From: Candidatus Paceibacter sp.
GTDB lineage: Bacteria; Patescibacteriota; Minisyncoccia; Phycocordibacterales; JABAAK01
Assembly (NCBI GenBank): GCA_014238775.1
Contig: JABAAK010000061.1
Span: forward strand, 1 to 14,276
Direction of reading: 5' to 3'
Length of the DNA: 14,276 nucleotides
The notes beneath the pieces were generated by a model. The model made no database searches, was not told the DNA's origin, and saw only the letters and a list, made by a program, of their open reading frames with translations. This document shows positions 6,509 to 13,583 of the stretch, piece by piece; the first letter of the stretch is position 1, and every line of letters begins with the position of its first letter. The position numbers and the translations under genes were made by a program.

Positions 6509-8971
6509 ATGAAAAGCAAAAAAGAAAAAGAAATAAATCCACCAGAAAAAATAAAAGACAAAATTATATGTGAAGACATAAACAAAGAGATGCGGTCTGC
6601 ATATCTAAACTATTCTATGTCTGTCATCACAGCAAGAGCTCTACCTGATGTCCGTGATGGGTTAAAACCAGTGCACAGAAGAATACTTTTTTCAATGAAT
6701 GATATGGGAATACATGCAAATACAAAAACAAAAAAATCTGCAAGAGTTGTTGGTAATACCCTTGGTAAATTTCACCCACACGGAGATAGTGCAGTTTATG
6801 AGGCGATGGTAAGGTTGACCCAAGACTTCAAAACGCGATATCCGCTTGTAATAGGGCAGGGTAATTTCGGTTCAATCGATGGTGACAACGCAGCGGCTCC
6901 TAGATATACAGAAGCAAAACTTTCTCGAATTTCAGACGAAATGCTAAAAGACATTAATAAAAACACTGTTACATGGAGGGCAAACTATGATAATACACTA
7001 AAAGAGCCTGAAGTCTTGCCATCTGTGATACCAAACTTATTGTTAAACGGAGGGCTCGGGATTGCTGTAGGTATGGCAACAAACATACCACCACACAACA
7101 TAACAGAAGTATCAGAGGCATTGCTTTATGTATTAGACAACGAAGATGCGACAAATGAGGATTTATTAAAAATAATAAAAGGACCAGACTTTCCTACCGG
7201 GGCGGTGGCGTATGATAAAAATGCTATAAAACAAGCATATTCTACTGGAAGAGGAGGTGTTGTTTGCCGAGGAGAAATGGAGGTTGAAAGCAGCGGGTCA
7301 AAAGAAATTATATTAATTTCATCAATACCATATGGAGTAAATAAATCTGAACTTTTAATGAAAATAGGTTCACTGGTACAAGAAAAAAAAATAGAAGGGA
7401 TAAGAGCACTAAGGGATGAATCTACAGATGATATCCGCATAGTCATAGAACTTAAAAGCTCTGCAAACCCACAAAAAATAATTCACTCGATATATAAATA
7501 TACAAATATGCAAGTATCTTTTAATTACAATATGGTGATGTTAGTAAAAGGAATTCCTAAAACATTATCATTACAAGAAATTCTGTTTGAATTTATAGAA
7601 CACAGAAGGGTGGTGGTCACAAGAAGAACAGAGTTTGATTTAAAAAAAGCCAAGGAAAGAGAACATATATTGCTAGGGCTTTCTACTGCACTTGATCATA
7701 TAGACGAAGTTATAGCTATAATTAAAAAATCAAAAAACACAGAGGATGCACAAAAAAACTTAATTAAAAAATTTAAATTTACAGAATCACAATGTAATGC
7801 GATTTTAGAAATGAAATTACAAAGACTTTCTGGTCTTGAAAGAAAAAAAATAGAAGACGAATTAAAAGAAATTAATGAAACTATAAAAAAACTAAATAAA
7901 ATTTTAGCCTCAAAGGAAGGGGTTGATGGTGAAATTAAAAAAGAGCTTAATTACATACTTGATAATTATGCAGACAAAAGACGAACAAAAATAGTAGCAT
8001 CATCTGTACTATCTATTTCAAACGAGGATTTGGAAGCGGATGAAGACAGTGTGTTGGTGCTTACCATAGGAGGGTATGTCAAAAGAACAAAACCAGAAAA
8101 TTATAGGTTGCAAAAAAGAGGTGGGGTCGGGGTAAAAGATTTAAAAACAAAAACAGAGGATGTGATACAAACAGTAATACATACAAACACACATAGCAGA
8201 CTTTTGTTTTTTAGCACATATGGAAAAGTATATCAGCTACAGATGTTTGAAATACCAGAAGGTAAAATGTCTACAAGAGGAAAATCAATGGCGAACTTTC
8301 TCGCTCTATCAAATGAAGAAAAAATAACATCAGTGTTACCAATAAAAAATGATGAAAAGAGAAAATCATTATTATTTGTAACTGCTTCCGGAGTTGTAAA
8401 AAAAATAGATATAAGTCAATTTGAAAATATAAGAAAAAACGGAATCATTGCAATGGCATTAGATAAAGGTGATTTTCTTATAGATGCGGTAGAAGTCACA
8501 AAAGATGATTGTGTTTTCCTTTTAAGTGAAATGGGAAAAAGTATAAGATTTGATTCAAATGATTTAAGAGATTTGGGCAGATCTGCACGCGGAGTAAAAG
8601 GAATAGCTTTGGTAAACAATGATAAAATTATGTCTGTGTTAGTAACACCAAAAAACAAAAAAGATTTAAAAATTATAACTATATCTGAAAAAGGATATGG
8701 GAAAGCAACTCTAGCAGGGGAATATAAAATACAAAAAAGAGGCGGATCTGGTGTGCAAGCAATGACTGTAAGTGACAAGACTGGAAAAATAGTCGGAGCA
8801 CACATACACGAAGGTGATAATTTTGCTGTTGTAGCTATGTCACAACAAGGGCAAGCTATAAAACTAGCCGGCAGTGATATACCATTAAGAGGTAGGGTAA
8901 CTATAGGCGTCCGCATAATGAAACCAAAACAAGGTGATTCTGTGGCCACAACTGTTATTATGCATATATAA
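6509..8971 (+). CDS. gyrA: DNA gyrase subunit A
   Basis: The 820-residue A subunit of DNA gyrase breaks and rejoins DNA to introduce negative supercoils together with GyrB (not in this window). Present are RALPDVRDGLKPVHRRIL (43-60), the helix-turn-helix region with HPHGDSAVYEAM (89-100), and AAPRYTEAKLS with the DNA-linking tyrosine at about residue 133. The quinolone-determining positions read Ser and Glu (S94, E98), the wild-type-like state seen in many bacteria. The C-terminal beta-pinwheel carries a GyrA box QKRGGVG (535-541) and a second QKRGGSG (742-748), which favours GyrA over ParC. The N-terminus is lysine-rich. The stop is one base before the next start, so the solute-binding protein is probably translationally coupled. 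Confidence 0.97.
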   Translation: MKSKKEKEINPPEKIKDKIICEDINKEMRSAYLNYSMSVITARALPDVRDGLKPVHRRILFSMNDMGIHANTKTKKSARVVGNTLGKFHPHGDSAVYEAMVRLTQDFKTRYPLVIGQGNFGSIDGDNAAAPRYTEAKLSRISDEMLKDINKNTVTWRANYDNTLKEPEVLPSVIPNLLLNGGLGIAVGMATNIPPHNITEVSEALLYVLDNEDATNEDLLKIIKGPDFPTGAVAYDKNAIKQAYSTGRGGVVCRGEMEVESSGSKEIILISSIPYGVNKSELLMKIGSLVQEKKIEGIRALRDESTDDIRIVIELKSSANPQKIIHSIYKYTNMQVSFNYNMVMLVKGIPKTLSLQEILFEFIEHRRVVVTRRTEFDLKKAKEREHILLGLSTALDHIDEVIAIIKKSKNTEDAQKNLIKKFKFTESQCNAILEMKLQRLSGLERKKIEDELKEINETIKKLNKILASKEGVDGEIKKELNYILDNYADKRRTKIVASSVLSISNEDLEADEDSVLVLTIGGYVKRTKPENYRLQKRGGVGVKDLKTKTEDVIQTVIHTNTHSRLLFFSTYGKVYQLQMFEIPEGKMSTRGKSMANFLALSNEEKITSVLPIKNDEKRKSLLFVTASGVVKKIDISQFENIRKNGIIAMALDKGDFLIDAVEVTKDDCVFLLSEMGKSIRFDSNDLRDLGRSARGVKGIALVNNDKIMSVLVTPKNKKDLKIITISEKGYGKATLAGEYKIQKRGGSGVQAMTVSDKTGKIVGAHIHEGDNFAVVAMSQQGQAIKLAGSDIPLRGRVTIGVRIMKPKQGDSVATTVIMHI

Positions 8972-8972
8972 A

Positions 8973-10283
8973 ATGAGCTCAGAAAACAATACATTTCAAA
9001 TCATGCTGTTTATTATATTTGGAGGACTCTGCCTTGTTGGTTTTATCTCTTTTGCTTTGTACGGCAAAATAAACAAAACTGACGGAGGTTCAAACATAGA
9101 TAATACAGATGAATTTCATATCTGGGGAACTTTACCAAAAAAAGAAATAGCAAAAATAACAAAAATCCTTACTAGAGAAGATTTCAATAAGTACAACGGT
9201 ATTAAATACATACAAAAAGACTTAGACTCTTTTTCTACAGAATTTGTGAACGAGCTGGCGTCTGGAAGAGGTCCCGACCTAGTGATTATACCGCATGAGG
9301 AAATTTTGTCACAAAAAAACAAATTAATTCATATACAATATGATTTGTTTCCACTTTCTTTGTACGAGAGTTTGTTTGTTAATGCTGCAAATATATTTTT
9401 AAACAAGGAAGGGGTACTAGCTTTACCTATGTTGGTAGATCCACTGGTACTTTATTATAATGTCGATATACAAGAGAAAAATAAAATAAGAATACTTCCA
9501 AAAACTTGGGAAGATGTAATATCACTTTCACACATTATTGATTTTGATGGGTTAAAAATCAAAAGAGGGTTGATAAACCTGGGAGGCGTACAAAATAACA
9601 AAAACATTAAAGATATTTTATCTGTCTTTTTGTTTCAAGCAGGTAATCCTATTGCATATTTAGATGAAAATGGAGTATCAAAAGTTCTTTTTGCAGATAC
9701 AAAAAATTCAAATAGCACAAAAGAAGTATTTGATTTTTATACTTCTTTTGCACATCCGAAAGCAGAAAATTATACATGGGATGAATCACTTCCAGAAGCA
9801 CAAAGATTTTTCACCGCAGATGAGTTGTTTTTGTATATAGGATATGCAAGTGAATATAATGAAATTAGAAAATCAAACCCAAATTTACGGTTTGCTGTTA
9901 CAACAATACCTAAACTTGATAAATTCCCAAAAGAAAAAAACTTTGCTAGGGTTTTTGGTGTTGCTATACCAAGGTCTGCAAAAAACAAAGGGGTATCTCT
10001 TGAGATAGCAAAACAGTTTACATATAAATTAAGAGATTCTTATGAGTACAATACTTTTCAAGTTCCAACAGCACTAAAAGGCTTCGATATATCTTCTGAC
10101 GCACCATCAAGGTGGAAAGTCTTTTTTGATTCTGCTTTTGTTTCATCAGCTTGGTATGATACAAACAGCAAAAAAACAACTGATTTATTTAAACAGTATG
10201 TACGTGGAATAATAATAGGACAATACAACACATCAAAGGCGATTTTTGAATTACATAATACACTAAGAAACTTGATCAGATGA
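8973..10283 (+). CDS. Membrane-anchored extracellular solute-binding protein (family 1 type)
   Basis: The 436-residue product begins one base after the gyrA stop; an upstream in-frame ATG at 8934 lies inside gyrA and is less likely. Residues about 8-30 form one hydrophobic helix, read as an uncleaved anchor because no proper lipobox or AxA site follows. The rest fits periplasmic binding protein family 1: FHIWGT start strand (about 49), ELASGRGPDLVIIP, and ALPMLVDPLVLYYNVD, which mirrors the family pattern LPxxVDxLxLYYN. Next come TWEDV and RFAVTTIPKLD. Such proteins usually deliver a ligand, often a sugar, to an ABC permease. No permease or ATPase gene is visible nearby, so the ligand and partner are unknown. 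It may instead work with the pilin-like genes directly downstream. Confidence 0.85.
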   Translation: MSSENNTFQIMLFIIFGGLCLVGFISFALYGKINKTDGGSNIDNTDEFHIWGTLPKKEIAKITKILTREDFNKYNGIKYIQKDLDSFSTEFVNELASGRGPDLVIIPHEEILSQKNKLIHIQYDLFPLSLYESLFVNAANIFLNKEGVLALPMLVDPLVLYYNVDIQEKNKIRILPKTWEDVISLSHIIDFDGLKIKRGLINLGGVQNNKNIKDILSVFLFQAGNPIAYLDENGVSKVLFADTKNSNSTKEVFDFYTSFAHPKAENYTWDESLPEAQRFFTADELFLYIGYASEYNEIRKSNPNLRFAVTTIPKLDKFPKEKNFARVFGVAIPRSAKNKGVSLEIAKQFTYKLRDSYEYNTFQVPTALKGFDISSDAPSRWKVFFDSAFVSSAWYDTNSKKTTDLFKQYVRGIIIGQYNTSKAIFELHNTLRNLIR

Positions 10284-10293
10284 TACTTTTTAT

Positions 10294-10304
10294 TGTGCTA
10301 TAAT
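10294..10304 (+). promoter_or_regulatory. Extended -10 promoter of the pilin-like cluster
   Basis: TTGTGCTATAAT (10293-10304) contains TGn immediately before a perfect TATAAT. The predicted start is about 12 bases before the ATG at 10324. This is the best promoter in the window and suggests that the small-protein cluster is expressed separately from gyrA. Confidence 0.65.
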
Positions 10305-10323
10305 TATATAAATTGTAATCTTT

Positions 10324-10695
10324 ATGGCTGATTTTTTTATTAAAATTTATACATTTTTAAACAAAACATTTGATATCTCTGCATATGCTGTAGAAGAAAA
10401 AGGTTTGTTTAATCCACTTGCGCAATCGGGAAACAAAGATTTACTTGGTTTTTTAAAATCAATACTTTCCGGACTACAACCAATTTTACTTGTAATAATA
10501 ATTATAGTTTTTGCTTATACTGGATTTAAACTTGTCTCAGCAAAACAAAAAGATAACCCAGAGTCTATATCAAAAGCAAAAAACTCTATAATTTTTGTTT
10601 TAATTGGTGCATTTATAATTCTTTCCGGACCTTCTATAATTGATTTTGTACAAAGTGTATTAGAATCAATAGGGATTTCAACAACACAAAAATAA
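10324..10695 (+). CDS. VirB2/TrbC-like (T4SS-pilin-like) small membrane protein 1
   Basis: A 123-residue protein, the first of five in a row with the same plan. It has two hydrophobic helices (about 55-74, LQPILLVIIIIVFAYTGFKL, and 92-113) joined by a short polar, lysine-rich loop (SAKQKDNPESISKAKN). The N-terminal segment up to SAYA (residue 21 or so) could be a poor signal peptide ending before VEEKG, but it is less hydrophobic than those of its neighbours. The layout matches VirB2/TrbC-type pilins and the T4SS-pilin family common in Patescibacteria; this is pattern recognition, not a database hit. It would sit in the membrane or assemble into a filament or channel. A strong extended -10 promoter precedes it. 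Confidence 0.65.
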   Translation: MADFFIKIYTFLNKTFDISAYAVEEKGLFNPLAQSGNKDLLGFLKSILSGLQPILLVIIIIVFAYTGFKLVSAKQKDNPESISKAKNSIIFVLIGAFIILSGPSIIDFVQSVLESIGISTTQK

Positions 10696-10711
10696 ACTAT
10701 AAAAATTGTAT

Positions 10712-11128
10712 ATGAATATAAAAAAAATAAAATACAGAAATCTTTTTACTACCTTGACAATAGTGATTGTTAGTTTTCTGTTTGTGGATGTTGCTGATGC
10801 AAAATTTTCTGTATCTACAATAGAAGAGTTTGTCGGGTTTTTAATCAAGATTATTACTCCAATCTCAGGTATTATAGTGCTTATTATTACACTTTTATTT
10901 TTTTGGAATGTTTTTAAAATCGGACAGAGCGGAGGATCAGAGGGTGCAAAACAAGCAAAAACTAAAATAATAGCAGGTGTGGCAACTTTATTTCTGCTTG
11001 TGTCTATATTTGGAATCACACTTGCTTTAATAAAATCACTAAACAGTGGAAAGACTGTAACAGCCCAAAAGAAAGGGATTTCAGAAGAAGTGATTGTTAT
11101 ACACAACCAAAACATAATCAAAACATAA
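10712..11128 (+). CDS. VirB2/TrbC-like small membrane protein 2, with signal peptide
   Basis: A 138-residue protein. I use ATG at 10712 rather than an in-frame TTG two codons earlier, because it begins a good signal peptide: MNIKKIKYRN, a hydrophobic core and VDVADA, with cleavage expected after A30. The mature part has two helices (about 43-62, ISGIIVLIITLLFFWNVFK, and 80-101) and a Gly/Ser/Lys loop (QSGGSEGAKQAKTK). A polar tail of about 30 residues follows the second helix and is unique among the five. Its start is 16 bases after the previous stop, with no Shine-Dalgarno. The role as a pilin-like subunit is inferred from layout and context. Confidence 0.65.
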   Translation: MNIKKIKYRNLFTTLTIVIVSFLFVDVADAKFSVSTIEEFVGFLIKIITPISGIIVLIITLLFFWNVFKIGQSGGSEGAKQAKTKIIAGVATLFLLVSIFGITLALIKSLNSGKTVTAQKKGISEEVIVIHNQNIIKT

Positions 11129-11131
11129 AGG

Positions 11132-11139
11132 TGTATAAT
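11132..11139 (+). promoter_or_regulatory. Possible internal -10 element before pilin-like gene 3
   Basis: A TATAAT (11134-11139) preceded by TG lies in the 40-base gap between pilin-like genes 2 and 3, 30 bases before the next ATG. It could give a separate transcript for genes 3 to 5. No -35 is evident. Confidence 0.4.
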
Positions 11140-11168
11140 ATACTTATTATAAAAATTATTTAGAAAAT

Positions 11169-11531
11169 ATGTCTTATATTATTAAAAAAGCTTTTACATT
11201 ATTGGTTTTCCCAGTTTTGTTATGGTCTGTGTCTGTATATGGTGTGTCTGCACAACTTGACGGCATCAATGATTCTATTTCAACCATAGGAACTGGTGTA
11301 AATGGAATAATAATTATACTTATTTCTGGAATATTCCTTTTCTTTGTTTATAACTTAATACACATGCTTTTAAGTCCTTCAGATGAGACAAAAAAAAAGG
11401 TTCTCTGGAGTGTTATTGCTATGTTTTTAGTTACATCTATATGGGGTATTACAAATTTACTCGGAAATGCTTTAAGTATAGATAGTTCAACAAGCTCTCC
11501 TATTGTTAATCCACTTACATTTGGACAATAG
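11169..11531 (+). CDS. VirB2/TrbC-like small membrane protein 3, with signal peptide
   Basis: A 120-residue protein with a clear signal peptide: MSYIIKK, a hydrophobic core, then YGVSA with predicted cleavage after A28 before QLDG. The mature 92 residues carry two helices (about 46-66, GIIIILISGIFLFFVYNLIH, and 76-96) around a short loop SPSDETKKKV. This is the classic size and plan of a VirB2-type pilin after processing. The C-terminal tail (NALSIDSSTSSP and on) is polar. Loop and second helix resemble the next gene (SPGSDGNKK). Ten bases separate its stop from the next ATG. The function is inferred from layout. Confidence 0.65.
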   Translation: MSYIIKKAFTLLVFPVLLWSVSVYGVSAQLDGINDSISTIGTGVNGIIIILISGIFLFFVYNLIHMLLSPSDETKKKVLWSVIAMFLVTSIWGITNLLGNALSIDSSTSSPIVNPLTFGQ

Positions 11532-11540
11532 TCAAAAATT

Positions 11541-11804
11541 ATGCTTACAGATATAATTGGATCTGTAAAAACAATTGTAGCTGGATTACTTGGTCTTGTA
11601 ATAGCACTTATAGTATTTAGGTTTATTTACAATGCTATAAGTCTTGCTGTTAGTCCTGGTTCTGACGGTAATAAAAAAAGCTCTGTGGCATATGCTCTTT
11701 TGGGTATTGTGGTTTTGGTTTTCATTTCTGGGGTAATTTTTTTGATAACCGATTCTATTGGGATAGATCAATCTTCAGGAGGAAATTTTATTAATCAAAT
11801 ATAA
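11541..11804 (+). CDS. VirB2/TrbC-like small membrane protein 4, no signal peptide
   Basis: An 87-residue protein that begins almost directly with the first helix (about 9-33, KTIVAGLLGLVIALIVFRF), followed by the loop SPGSDGNKKSS and a second helix (about 49-70). It corresponds to the mature part of gene 3, with the same SP-x-x-x-x-x-K-K loop, but lacks a cleavable signal peptide. The two helices would place both ends on the same side of the membrane. It could be an accessory or inner-membrane paralog of the pilin-like proteins. Eight bases separate it from gene 5. Confidence 0.6.
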   Translation: MLTDIIGSVKTIVAGLLGLVIALIVFRFIYNAISLAVSPGSDGNKKSSVAYALLGIVVLVFISGVIFLITDSIGIDQSSGGNFINQI

Positions 11805-11811
11805 ACAAAAT

Positions 11812-12051
11812 ATGGAAACAAAAAAATTTTCAACTATTTTAGAACTATTTTCAGATAAGGTAGTAGACCCAGGACTCACACTTTTGTTTGTCTTGTCAAT
11901 TTTCTGTTTTTTATATGGTCTTTTGCAGTTCTATATAAACTCTGATTCGCCTGACGCTAGGGGGAAATATGTCTATGTGCTGGTATATTCAGTCATTGGA
12001 TTTGCTTTTCTGTTTGGATTAAAGTCTATATTAAGTCTCATTACCTTTTAA
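11812..12051 (+). CDS. Small two-helix membrane protein 5 of the array
   Basis: A 79-residue protein with two helices (about 20-41, PGLTLLFVLSIFCFLYGLLQFY, and 53-76) and the loop INSDSPDARGK. It keeps the helix-loop-helix plan and the D/S/P-plus-basic loop of its upstream neighbours, but has a longer polar N-terminus (METKKFSTILELFSDKVVD) and no signal peptide. It is the most diverged of the five. It is the last protein gene before tRNA-Leu, 44 bases away. No specific function can be assigned beyond membership of the array. Confidence 0.55.
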   Translation: METKKFSTILELFSDKVVDPGLTLLFVLSIFCFLYGLLQFYINSDSPDARGKYVYVLVYSVIGFAFLFGLKSILSLITF

Positions 12052-12080
12052 TAAAATTTCTTTTATTTTATAAAATTCTT

Positions 12081-12086
12081 TATAAT
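12081..12086 (+). promoter_or_regulatory. -10 element of tRNA-Leu
   Basis: A perfect TATAAT ends ten bases before the first base of the tRNA. The preceding 30 bases are almost pure A/T, with a TTTTATAAAA palindrome (12067-12076) but no clear -35 or terminator. Confidence 0.55.
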
Positions 12087-12095
12087 GTATATATT

Positions 12096-12178
12096 GCCGA
12101 AGTGGCGGAATTGGTAGACGCGCAAGACTTAAAATCTTGTCTCTTTTTGAGGTGCGGGTTCGATCCCCGCCTTCGGCA
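12096..12178 (+). tRNA. tRNA-Leu (anticodon UAA)
   Basis: An 83-base class II tRNA. The acceptor stem GCCGAAG/CTTCGGC is perfect. It has a D arm with GG-T-A-G-A, the anticodon stem CAAGA/TCTTG enclosing CTTAAAA with anticodon TAA (12130-12132), a long variable arm (TCTCTTTTTGAGG region) typical of leucine, the T arm GCGGG TTCGATC CCCGC, and discriminator A. CCA is not encoded (the genome continues CAG), so a CCA-adding enzyme is required. It reads UUA and UUG codons, which are heavily used in this A+T-rich genome. Confidence 0.97.
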
Positions 12179-12185
12179 CAGAAAA

Positions 12186-13217
12186 TTAAATAAAATTAGA
12201 AAACCGAACACCTATCAGTCTTATTCCTTTGGTTTTGTGTTCTGTTTTTTCTATTAATTTGTTTATGTGTTTATAAATGTGTTTGTCTTCTATAAAAGGG
12301 GTTGTACTTGTGATACTTCTTGTTATTAACTTAAAGTCTTTGTATTTTATAACTATCGATAGGGTTTTAGGTTTTAGTTTTTTTATATCTATTTCTTTTT
12401 TGATTCTTGATACAAAAGGGGATAGCACTCCTATAATTTCTTCTTTGTTATATATTTTTCTTTCAAATAAAGTTGTTTCCTTTCCCAGTGATTTTATTTT
12501 ACGAGTTGTTTTTATTTCTCGATTATCTATAGATCGAGCGATGTTATATAAATATCCACCAAATTTTCCAAAATGAGCCTCAAGCTCTATCTGTGAATAT
12601 CTTTTTAAATCCTTGCCAGTATATATGTTTAGTCGGTGCATTTTTTGTTTGGTTTTTATACCAACACCATGAAATTTACCAATAGGTAGTCCCTCAACAA
12701 ACTTAACTGCTTCCTTTGGAAGTATGACGGTTAATCCGTCTGGTTTTTGGTAATCAGATGCTATTTTAGCTAAAAATTTGTTATATGAGACACCAGCAGA
12801 TGCGGTAAGTGAAAGTTTATCTTTTATTTCTTTTTTTATTTCTTTTGCTATTGTTGTTGCCGAACCTTTATATAATTTGGAGTCCGATACATCAAGATAT
12901 GCTTCATCAAGAGAAACACTTTCAATGATGTTTGAATACTTACTTAAAATTTCTTTTAACTGAAGTGAAACTTTTTTATATACACCGCTCCTTGGTTTTA
13001 TAAAAATACACTCCGGACATAGTTTTTTTGCCTGAAAAGCAGGCATAGCAGATCGCACTCCAAACACACGAGCTTCATAACTACAAGTAGCTACAACACC
13101 ACGACCAGAAATATTTCCACCAACTATAATAGGTTTTCTTTTTAAGTTTGGATTATCTCTCTGTTCTACTGAAGCATAAAAAGCATCCATATCTATATGT
13201 ATTATTTTTTTTACCAT
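12186..13217 (-). CDS. dinB: DNA polymerase IV (Y-family translesion polymerase)
   Basis: An error-prone polymerase that copies past DNA damage. The 343 residues show HIDMDAFYASVE (metal ligand D9, steric gate F13), YEARVFGVRSAMP (48-59), SLDEAYLDV with D104 and E105, SAGVSYNKFLAKIASDYQKPDG and the helix-hairpin-helix region GVGIKTKQKM. The little-finger domain follows (SLGKETTLFER to the end). The protein stops at RLIGVRFSNFI, just where many homologs continue to the QLxLF clamp-binding tail, so that motif is missing. The ATG at 13217 has no Shine-Dalgarno. The gene lies 64 bases downstream of tRNA-Lys; a 9-bp inverted repeat spans that gap. It converges on tRNA-Leu with a seven-base gap. 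Confidence 0.96.
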   Translation of the reverse strand: MVKKIIHIDMDAFYASVEQRDNPNLKRKPIIVGGNISGRGVVATCSYEARVFGVRSAMPAFQAKKLCPECIFIKPRSGVYKKVSLQLKEILSKYSNIIESVSLDEAYLDVSDSKLYKGSATTIAKEIKKEIKDKLSLTASAGVSYNKFLAKIASDYQKPDGLTVILPKEAVKFVEGLPIGKFHGVGIKTKQKMHRLNIYTGKDLKRYSQIELEAHFGKFGGYLYNIARSIDNREIKTTRKIKSLGKETTLFERKIYNKEEIIGVLSPFVSRIKKEIDIKKLKPKTLSIVIKYKDFKLITRSITSTTPFIEDKHIYKHINKLIEKTEHKTKGIRLIGVRFSNFI

Positions 13218-13221
13218 AGTA

Positions 13222-13268
13222 AAAGTGTATCAATGATTTTGTCTATACAACCAAAAGGAATACACTTT
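13222..13268. repeat. 9-bp perfect inverted repeat upstream of dinB
   Basis: AAAGTGTAT (13222-13230) and ATACACTTT (13260-13268) are exact inverted copies separated by 29 bases, filling the gap between dinB and tRNA-Lys. The inner copy is only a few bases before the dinB ATG. It could be a paired operator or an RNA hairpin. It matches neither the E. coli nor the Bacillus LexA box. Confidence 0.5.
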
Positions 13269-13281
13269 AAAAATAATTTTG

Positions 13282-13354
13282 TCCGCCCACCAGGATTCGA
13301 ACCTGGGACCATCAGCTTAAAAGGCTGCCGCTCTACCAGCTGAGCTATGGGCGG
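13282..13354 (-). tRNA. tRNA-Lys (anticodon UUU)
   Basis: A 73-base tRNA with a perfect acceptor stem CCGCCCA/TGGGCGG, D stem GCTC/GAGC, anticodon loop CTTTTAA (anticodon TTT at 13321-13319), five-base variable loop, T arm CCAGG TTCGAAT CCTGG, and discriminator A. CCA is not encoded. Two details differ from the E. coli and Bacillus lysine tRNAs: the first pair is C1-G72, and the top of the anticodon stem (27-43) is a G-A mismatch. Confidence 0.95.
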
Positions 13355-13367
13355 TTTTGACACTATC

Positions 13368-13373
13368 AGTATA
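13368..13373 (-). promoter_or_regulatory. Possible -10 element of tRNA-Lys
   Basis: On the minus strand TATACT lies 13 bases before the first base of the tRNA. It follows the terminator at 13422-13447, consistent with a fresh start of transcription for tRNA-Lys and perhaps dinB. No -35 is clear. Confidence 0.4.
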
Positions 13374-13421
13374 TCTTATTCTACACTCTATTTAAAGTAG
13401 TAGGTAAAGAAGACTGACAAG

Positions 13422-13447
13422 AAAAAATCCCCGCGAAGGGATCTTTT
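13422..13447 (-). terminator. Rho-independent terminator
   Basis: On the minus strand AAAAGATCCC, loop TTCGCG, then GGGATTTTTT: a stem of five strong pairs (ATCCC/GGGAT) extended by a G-T wobble and A-T pairs, ending in six T. It would stop minus-strand transcripts coming from the 13681 gene or from an RNA in the intergenic region before they reach tRNA-Lys. On the plus strand the tract is only four T, so it is weaker there. Confidence 0.75.
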
Positions 13448-13583
13448 CAAATGTTGATTCTTGCGAACCACCATGACATTAATTCTTTCAAACTAATGCT
13501 ACTAAAAGTATACCTTGGTTGTCTTTTTGTGCAAGTCGAGGTTTGTTGTGGATTTGGTGGAAGAAGTGGATAAACAGAAAATA

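Noticed and set aside
8934..8972. Upstream ATG for the solute-binding protein, adding 13 residues
   Set aside because: It lies within gyrA; the ATG one base after the gyrA stop gives a cleaner anchor-type N-terminus.
8416..8994. 192-codon minus-strand open frame opposite the end of gyrA
   Set aside because: It is antisense to the well-conserved gyrA C-terminal domain; a shadow frame in A-rich coding sequence.
13421..13475. GGTGGTTCGC followed by a terminator, loosely like a T-box antiterminator
   Set aside because: The conserved AGGGTGGNACCGCG does not match well, its pairing with the terminator arm is absent, and the downstream gene is tRNA-Lys, not an aminoacyl-tRNA synthetase or amino-acid gene.
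13445..13477. Minus-strand ten-codon frame MSWWFARINI before the terminator, like a Trp attenuator leader
   Set aside because: There is no tryptophan gene downstream, no Shine-Dalgarno, and the frame is very short; chance is the simplest explanation.
13488..13532. A minus-strand frame GCA...TGA reading AQKDNQGILLVALV, reminiscent of a tmRNA proteolysis tag
   Set aside because: Only about 60 bases remain before the terminator, too few for the pseudoknots and tRNA-like 3' half, and there is no alanine tRNA-like domain or ALAA ending.
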